From contig CAXXHN010000002.1 in assembly GCA_963663735.2 (NCBI GenBank), positions 682,001 to 746,000 on the forward strand: a stretch of DNA of 64,000 bases, read 5' to 3'. Both the position numbers and the translations under genes were made by a program. The DNA is from G963663735 sp963663735. GTDB lineage: Bacteria; Acidobacteriota; UBA6911; RPQK01; JAPXNP01. Position 1 is the first letter of the stretch. Every line of letters starts with the position of its first letter. This document shows positions 60,277 to 64,000 of the stretch, piece by piece. Below the pieces are notes generated by a model. The model had not been told where the DNA came from, searched no databases, and was given only the letters and a program-made list of their open reading frames with translations.

Positions 60277-61467
60277 ATGGTTTTTGATGTTCGTACATGC
60301 CTGGTTTTATTACTGGTCAGCAACTGTGTCGCGCTTTTCCTGTTGCTTTTCCCCCTTTCTCAGAAACGGGGAAGCATGTCCGGAGACAGGCTTCTAGCTC
60401 TTTCCAAGGTTGTCCAAAGCTTTGCCTGGCTGGCATTCCTTTATAATGATGTGCTCCCTGTTTACATTTCCATACATATTGCCGGGCTCTCTCTTTATTC
60501 AGGGCTGGCTTTGGAAGCTATCTCCATATCAACAGTAGACAGAGGAAGAGTTGAAAACCGGTATTACGAGTACATACTTTATACATCAGTAATTCTGGCT
60601 GTGATCTGGCTTTTTCCGATGGGGGGTGTTTCCCTGTTGTGGAAGGTTACAGTTTCTTCTTCACTGGTCAGTGTTTATTTTTCGGTTGTTTGCCTCCGGT
60701 TGATGTTCGGGCAGAATGTTTTTCGGCTCACCAGGATTTTTTCCCTGGTATATTTTTTTAATGCCACCCTTCTTTTTATCAAGAGCAGCCGGATCAGTGA
60801 GATAGATAATGTAAACATCTACTCCACGGTAGATGTTTATGACATGTCTTTCCTGGTTCTATTTGCTGCCAGCCAACTTGGTGTGTTCGGCTTTATTCTG
60901 ATAAAAAAAGAGCAGGCTGAACTGGCAATCGCGACTCTGGCCATGACTGATTCACTCACAGGGATTTTTAACCGGCGCAGTTTTGATGAAAGAAGTATTG
61001 AACATATTTCAATTGCCAGCAGGAAAAAGCTGCCCAGTGCCCTACTGCTTTATGACATAGATCATTTTAAAAAGATTAATGATACCTACGGGCACCCGGC
61101 CGGAGATAAAGTTATCATTAGTTTTGCCGATATACTGAAGAAGACAGTTCGTCACTATGACTGCGTGGGAAGATGCGGGGGAGAGGAATTCGGGGTATTC
61201 CTGCTTGACATCACCCTGGAAGATGCTCTGATGGTTGCTGAGCGAATAAGAATAAGGGCTGAGCGGGACTGCATAACCGGGCTGGAACAGATTCAGTATA
61301 CTGTCAGCGGCGGAATGTCACATTTCACACCTCAAAGGGACAACCTCAGCGTTTACACCAGTTGTTATGAGTTAACTGATAGGGCGCTATATCATGCCAA
61401 GGAAAGGGGACGTAACCAGGTCTTCGTTAACCGAACGGTCCCTGAGTATGAGAATGGGAACAGCTAA
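60277..61467 (+). CDS. membrane diguanylate cyclase (GGDEF)
   Basis: The enzyme makes c-di-GMP from two GTP. The 396-residue protein has about seven hydrophobic helices in the first 215 residues as an input domain of unknown ligand. The GGDEF domain follows, with DSLTGIFNRRSF (about 227) and the active-site CGGEEFGVF (about 298). The inhibitory site RHYD sits five residues before GGEEF, so product inhibition is expected. YDIDHFKKINDTYGH holds the metal and substrate contacts. It is a single-gene unit after a 600-base leader. Confidence 0.92.
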   Translation: MVFDVRTCLVLLLVSNCVALFLLLFPLSQKRGSMSGDRLLALSKVVQSFAWLAFLYNDVLPVYISIHIAGLSLYSGLALEAISISTVDRGRVENRYYEYILYTSVILAVIWLFPMGGVSLLWKVTVSSSLVSVYFSVVCLRLMFGQNVFRLTRIFSLVYFFNATLLFIKSSRISEIDNVNIYSTVDVYDMSFLVLFAASQLGVFGFILIKKEQAELAIATLAMTDSLTGIFNRRSFDERSIEHISIASRKKLPSALLLYDIDHFKKINDTYGHPAGDKVIISFADILKKTVRHYDCVGRCGGEEFGVFLLDITLEDALMVAERIRIRAERDCITGLEQIQYTVSGGMSHFTPQRDNLSVYTSCYELTDRALYHAKERGRNQVFVNRTVPEYENGNS

Positions 61468-61506
61468 ATAAAAACTGTCCCTGCCAGAGGGATATCCGGG
61501 TCAACG

Positions 61507-61554
61507 ATTCTTGTCCCGGTCAGGTATTTTCATGAAGACTTCTAGGACAAGAAT
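61507..61554. terminator. inverted repeat between GGDEF and selenoprotein genes
   Basis: ATTCTTGTCC and GGACAAGAAT form a perfect 10-bp stem over a 28-base loop. The right arm touches the TAA stop of the selenoprotein gene. It may end both convergent transcripts. Confidence 0.45.
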
Positions 61555-62292
61555 TTACTCCAGAAAATCTTTGACCAGTGGTTCCGTTACCACAATCGTA
61601 AGAAGTGAGAGCGCTTCCTTCAAGATTCTTTTCTGGAGATCCGGATTATCTGGTTCACCCAAAGGATACCCCAGTGAATAGGGCACGAACAGTGATCTGG
61701 GTGGACGGACTTTTTCCGTTACTTCCTTGAGCAAAGTTATGGTGACTGTGGGGATTCCCCTGTTTTCCAGCACAGAAGCTATCAGTCCGACGGACTGGTT
61801 GCAGATGGGTCAGACTGGTGTTAGCAGCACCCCGTCAACCTGGTCTTCAATTAAGATGTCCGCAGCTTTCTCAGCCGTTTCGGCGATAAGCATGCTGGGT
61901 GAGATTATGACGCCCATAAAACTCAGGTGCCGGGGTGATGAACTTCCGATAAAACCTTCATTTTTTAATTCCCGAAGCCGGTCCAGGGGGAGTGACAGGT
62001 TGGCGTCTCTATCAATACCGCTGTGATCAAAGGACCCGCTGGGGTGAACCGCTTTTAGCTCATTGAGGTCTGTATCTTCAGGAAGAATGCGAAAAGAAGG
62101 ATCTCCTCCCCGGTAACCAGTGTCAAAGGGTGTCTGGTCCGGTCTGTGAAAGGCAGCGGTGGTAACCACTCCGATCCGCGAAGCGTTTAAGGGTTTTTCC
62201 AGCTTTACTCCAGTTTTCCACTCCAGGCTGTTGTACTTGTAATTCTTCATGAAAATTCTGTACTTCATTTTCATGTCGCTTAGCTTTGCCAT
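61555..62292 (-). CDS. selenocysteine-containing glycine/sarcosine/betaine reductase B-family protein
   Basis: Two open frames, 62292-61813 and 61809-61555, are in the same frame and separated only by TGA at 61810-61812. Read as selenocysteine, this gives 245 residues with Sec at 161 in LTPV-U-PICNQSVGLIA, a UxxC redox pair. Both halves match the selenoprotein B family (PrdB/GrdB-like): KYRIFMKNY, VVTTAAFHRPDQ and RGGDPSFR, then EVTEKVRPPRSLFVPYSLGY and PLGEPDNPDLQ. Reductases of this family cleave C-N bonds, but this short branch has no assigned substrate, and no grdA, grdC or prd genes are near. AAGG lies nine bases before the ATG. Confidence 0.92.
61783..61797 (-). promoter_or_regulatory. 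bacterial SECIS-like hairpin
   Basis: Twelve bases after the in-frame TGA, the minus strand reads CAGTCC-GTC-GGACTG, a six-bp stem with a 3-base loop starting in G. The apical loop starts 18 bases after TGA, in the 16-37 range of bacterial SECIS elements. Confidence 0.75.
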
Positions 62293-62442
62293 TTTTGTAA
62301 ACCTTCATAAAATCAGGATGAATGTTTAGTATATGTGTAGCAGGTTTTTTTATAAACTACCACAACAGTCAGAGGTGAGAGATATTTTTTTGATTTCAGG
62401 ATAATGGTTTCCAGGAGGCATTTGCCAGAGACGGTGTTTAAC

Positions 62443-63921
62443 ATGTTAATTAAAAGAATTTTTATAGCTGTTATTGTGCATTTTACCAGCCTGTTGGTTT
62501 TGTCCGGGGCTGATAATCCGGAAATTGAAATCAGTGCGAAGATGGAGCAGGTGTTTAATGATCCTTCTTTTCAGCGTGCTTTCTGGGGAGTCAAAGTTGT
62601 TTCACTGGACACCGGCCAAGTGATTTATGAAAGAAATGCTCATAAATTATTTGTTCCTGCGTCCAATATGAAGATCCTCACTGCTGCCGCCGCCCTGTGT
62701 CTTCTGGGGGAAGATTATGTATTCCGAACACCTGTCACAACTTCAGGGAAGATTTCAGGAGGAGTCTTAAGGGGAGATCTGATTGTAACGGGAAGCGGTG
62801 ATCCTACATTGAGTGCGCGTTTTACCGGGAGTAACCGCAGCAATGCATTGTCAGGAGACCCCTGGGCGGTTTTTGCCACCTGGGCGGAGGATCTTAAAAA
62901 ACTCAATATTCATCGCATTGATGGAAATATAATAGGGAATGATCATTTATTTGAACAGGTGGATTTTGGAGATGGGTGGTCATGGGATGATTTAAACTAT
63001 GCCTGTTCCGCTGGATTTGGCGCCTTGCAGTTTAATGAAACCAGCGCATACATTGAAATCCAGCCTGGGAGAAAGATCGGTTCTTCGGCTGAAGCACGCC
63101 TTATTCCCCGACTGGAATCAATGGGTGTCGAATCATTCCTGGAGACTGTGAATCCTGAATGTGAAATGGAGGTCACTGTTTCCCGTGAAGGACGAAGATT
63201 TTTGTTGTCCGGACAGGTGCCTGATGGAACCGGAATTTTTTACCAGACTGTCGCTCTGCCCAGCCCTACCCGCTATTTTCTGGATATGCTGAGAGAAACC
63301 CTGGAGAAGAATGGAATCAGCATTACCGGCAAGACCATGGATTGCGATGATCTTGATACCTGTCACCAGGTTGGGGAACGGGTCCTGTTCACCCACGTTT
63401 CTCCGCCGATGAAGGATATCCTCTCCCTGCTTCTGGAAGTAAGCCAGAACCAGTATGCTGAGACGATATTTCGTCTTCTGGATAAAAAGGAGAAGGAAAA
63501 GAGCGATGAAGGCGCGGTTAAAACCATGGAGAGCCTGCTCAGCTCAATGGGAGTCCCTTCAGATGCCTATGAGATCAGTGACGGATCAGGGTTGTCACGC
63601 ACTAATCTCCTAGCTCCGGACACAATTATTAGGGTTCTGCAGTACATGTATAGGCATGATCGAGGGCAGCAGTTTATGGAAATGTTGCCGCAAAGCGGAG
63701 TAAAAGGAAGCATCAAAGGACGCATGACGGGAACCAGGGCCAGCGAAAGAGTTTATGCCAAGACAGGTACTCTTTCCTGGGTCAGGGCTCTTTCCGGGTA
63801 CCTTAAGACAGAAAAGGGAGAAATCCTTGCCTTTTCGATGCTGGTTAATAATTACAATCAGCCTCGCCAGTCTGCGGAATACCTGCAGGATCAGGCTCTT
63901 GAGATACTGGTGGGGTATTAA
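62443..63921 (+). CDS. dacB: D-alanyl-D-alanine carboxypeptidase/endopeptidase, PBP4 (peptidase S13) type
   Basis: The periplasmic peptidoglycan enzyme trims or cleaves cross-links. About 492 residues are present, with a signal peptide (about 1-24). The serine site SNMK lies in VPASNMKILTAA (about residue 73), the SxN as SQN in EVSQNQYAE (about 345) and the KTG triad in YAKTGTLSW (about 435). The extra domain between SNMK and SQN fits PBP4/DacB. The ATG at 62443 is chosen so the signal peptide is N-terminal; an ATG at 62404 would add 13 residues. Confidence 0.94.
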   Translation: MLIKRIFIAVIVHFTSLLVLSGADNPEIEISAKMEQVFNDPSFQRAFWGVKVVSLDTGQVIYERNAHKLFVPASNMKILTAAAALCLLGEDYVFRTPVTTSGKISGGVLRGDLIVTGSGDPTLSARFTGSNRSNALSGDPWAVFATWAEDLKKLNIHRIDGNIIGNDHLFEQVDFGDGWSWDDLNYACSAGFGALQFNETSAYIEIQPGRKIGSSAEARLIPRLESMGVESFLETVNPECEMEVTVSREGRRFLLSGQVPDGTGIFYQTVALPSPTRYFLDMLRETLEKNGISITGKTMDCDDLDTCHQVGERVLFTHVSPPMKDILSLLLEVSQNQYAETIFRLLDKKEKEKSDEGAVKTMESLLSSMGVPSDAYEISDGSGLSRTNLLAPDTIIRVLQYMYRHDRGQQFMEMLPQSGVKGSIKGRMTGTRASERVYAKTGTLSWVRALSGYLKTEKGEILAFSMLVNNYNQPRQSAEYLQDQALEILVGY

Positions 63922-63960
63922 AAACCGCAGGGAAAGTCTCCTGTCAGGATCCGGATAGCC

Positions 63961-64000
63961 GTGTTATCGGGATTTTTCCTGGTTACTCTGCTTTGCCAAT
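63961..64000 (+). CDS. possible 5' end of the next gene (partial)
   Basis: A GTG at 63961 opens a frame encoding a hydrophobic signal-like start (SGFFLVTLLC) that runs out of the window, with AGGA 12 bases upstream. It may be the start of another exported protein. Only 13 codons are visible. Confidence 0.3.
   Translation, partial: MLSGFFLVTLLCQ

Noticed and set aside
61555..61773. Separate small gene called after the TGA
   Set aside because: It is in frame with the upstream frame through one TGA, matches the second half of the same family, and has no start signal of its own.
61555..62292. Complete glycine or proline reductase operon
   Set aside because: No grdA, grdC, grdD, prdA or thioredoxin reductase gene flanks the selenoprotein.

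Overview
The window reads as bacterial chromosome from a Gram-negative with Shine-Dalgarno starts and mid-range GC. It has Tat-type and lipoprotein signals, a PBP4-type peptidase and an HtrA protease. There is no rRNA gene, so placement is inference. Sulfatases with twin-arginine leaders, a ceramidase-like lipoprotein, VCBS and ASPIC/UnbV proteins, an HzsA-like protein, a Na+:solute symporter and a Tat-type FAD oxidoreductase together resemble gene sets of the PVC group (Planctomycetes, Verrucomicrobia/Kiritimatiellae, Lentisphaerae) and neighbouring uncultured lineages. PPi-type phosphofructokinase, a tryptophanase-like enzyme, AmrS and a selenoprotein suggest an anaerobic or facultative life; the Mn/Fe superoxide dismutase suggests some oxygen exposure.

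Layout. 0.1-13.2 kb holds housekeeping and small-molecule genes: purA, superoxide dismutase, DMT exporter, DUF89, yqeY, two HAD phosphatases, a PIG-L deacetylase beside a tiny gutted copy of itself, gnd and a PPi-type phosphofructokinase, then a methyltransferase/phosphopantetheinyl transferase pair. 13.3-31.8 kb is catabolic and secretory: a tryptophanase-like lyase, two tandem sulfatases flanking a ceramidase-like lipoprotein, a CoA-type NUDIX hydrolase, a VCBS-repeat protein, an ATP-grasp protein, an SGNH plus alpha/beta-hydrolase fusion, a MurQ/GckR-like double-SIS protein, an FAD oxidoreductase, a second DMT exporter, AmrS and a D-2-hydroxyacid dehydrogenase. A tRNA-Glu and a DUF1638 gene follow.

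32.9-46.4 kb is the most unusual block: eight genes on the minus strand, mostly closely spaced. In transcription order they encode a TPR protein, a Na+:solute symporter, an HzsA-like protein, an ASPIC/UnbV protein, a ten-haem cytochrome/YVTN-propeller/peroxidase fusion, a periplasmic two-component-type propeller and two Leu-type binding proteins. Nearly all are predicted exported, and there is no ABC permease, ATPase or histidine kinase. I infer an uncharacterised extracytoplasmic redox or sensing system.

46.8-64 kb returns to metabolism and maintenance: class II aldolase with PfkB kinase, cupin, flavin-type protein, redoxin, a decayed RAYT/IS200-like locus with REP-like inverted repeats, a GT39 glycosyltransferase, mutS, tsaB, HtrA, ssb, an RRM protein, tRNA-Ala, a GGDEF cyclase and a PBP4-type peptidase. 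Between the last two, two apparently separate minus-strand frames are one selenoprotein of the glycine/sarcosine/betaine reductase B family, read through an in-frame TGA with a SECIS-like hairpin 12 nt behind it. Short 7-bp and 9-bp tandem repeats decorate several intergenic regions.
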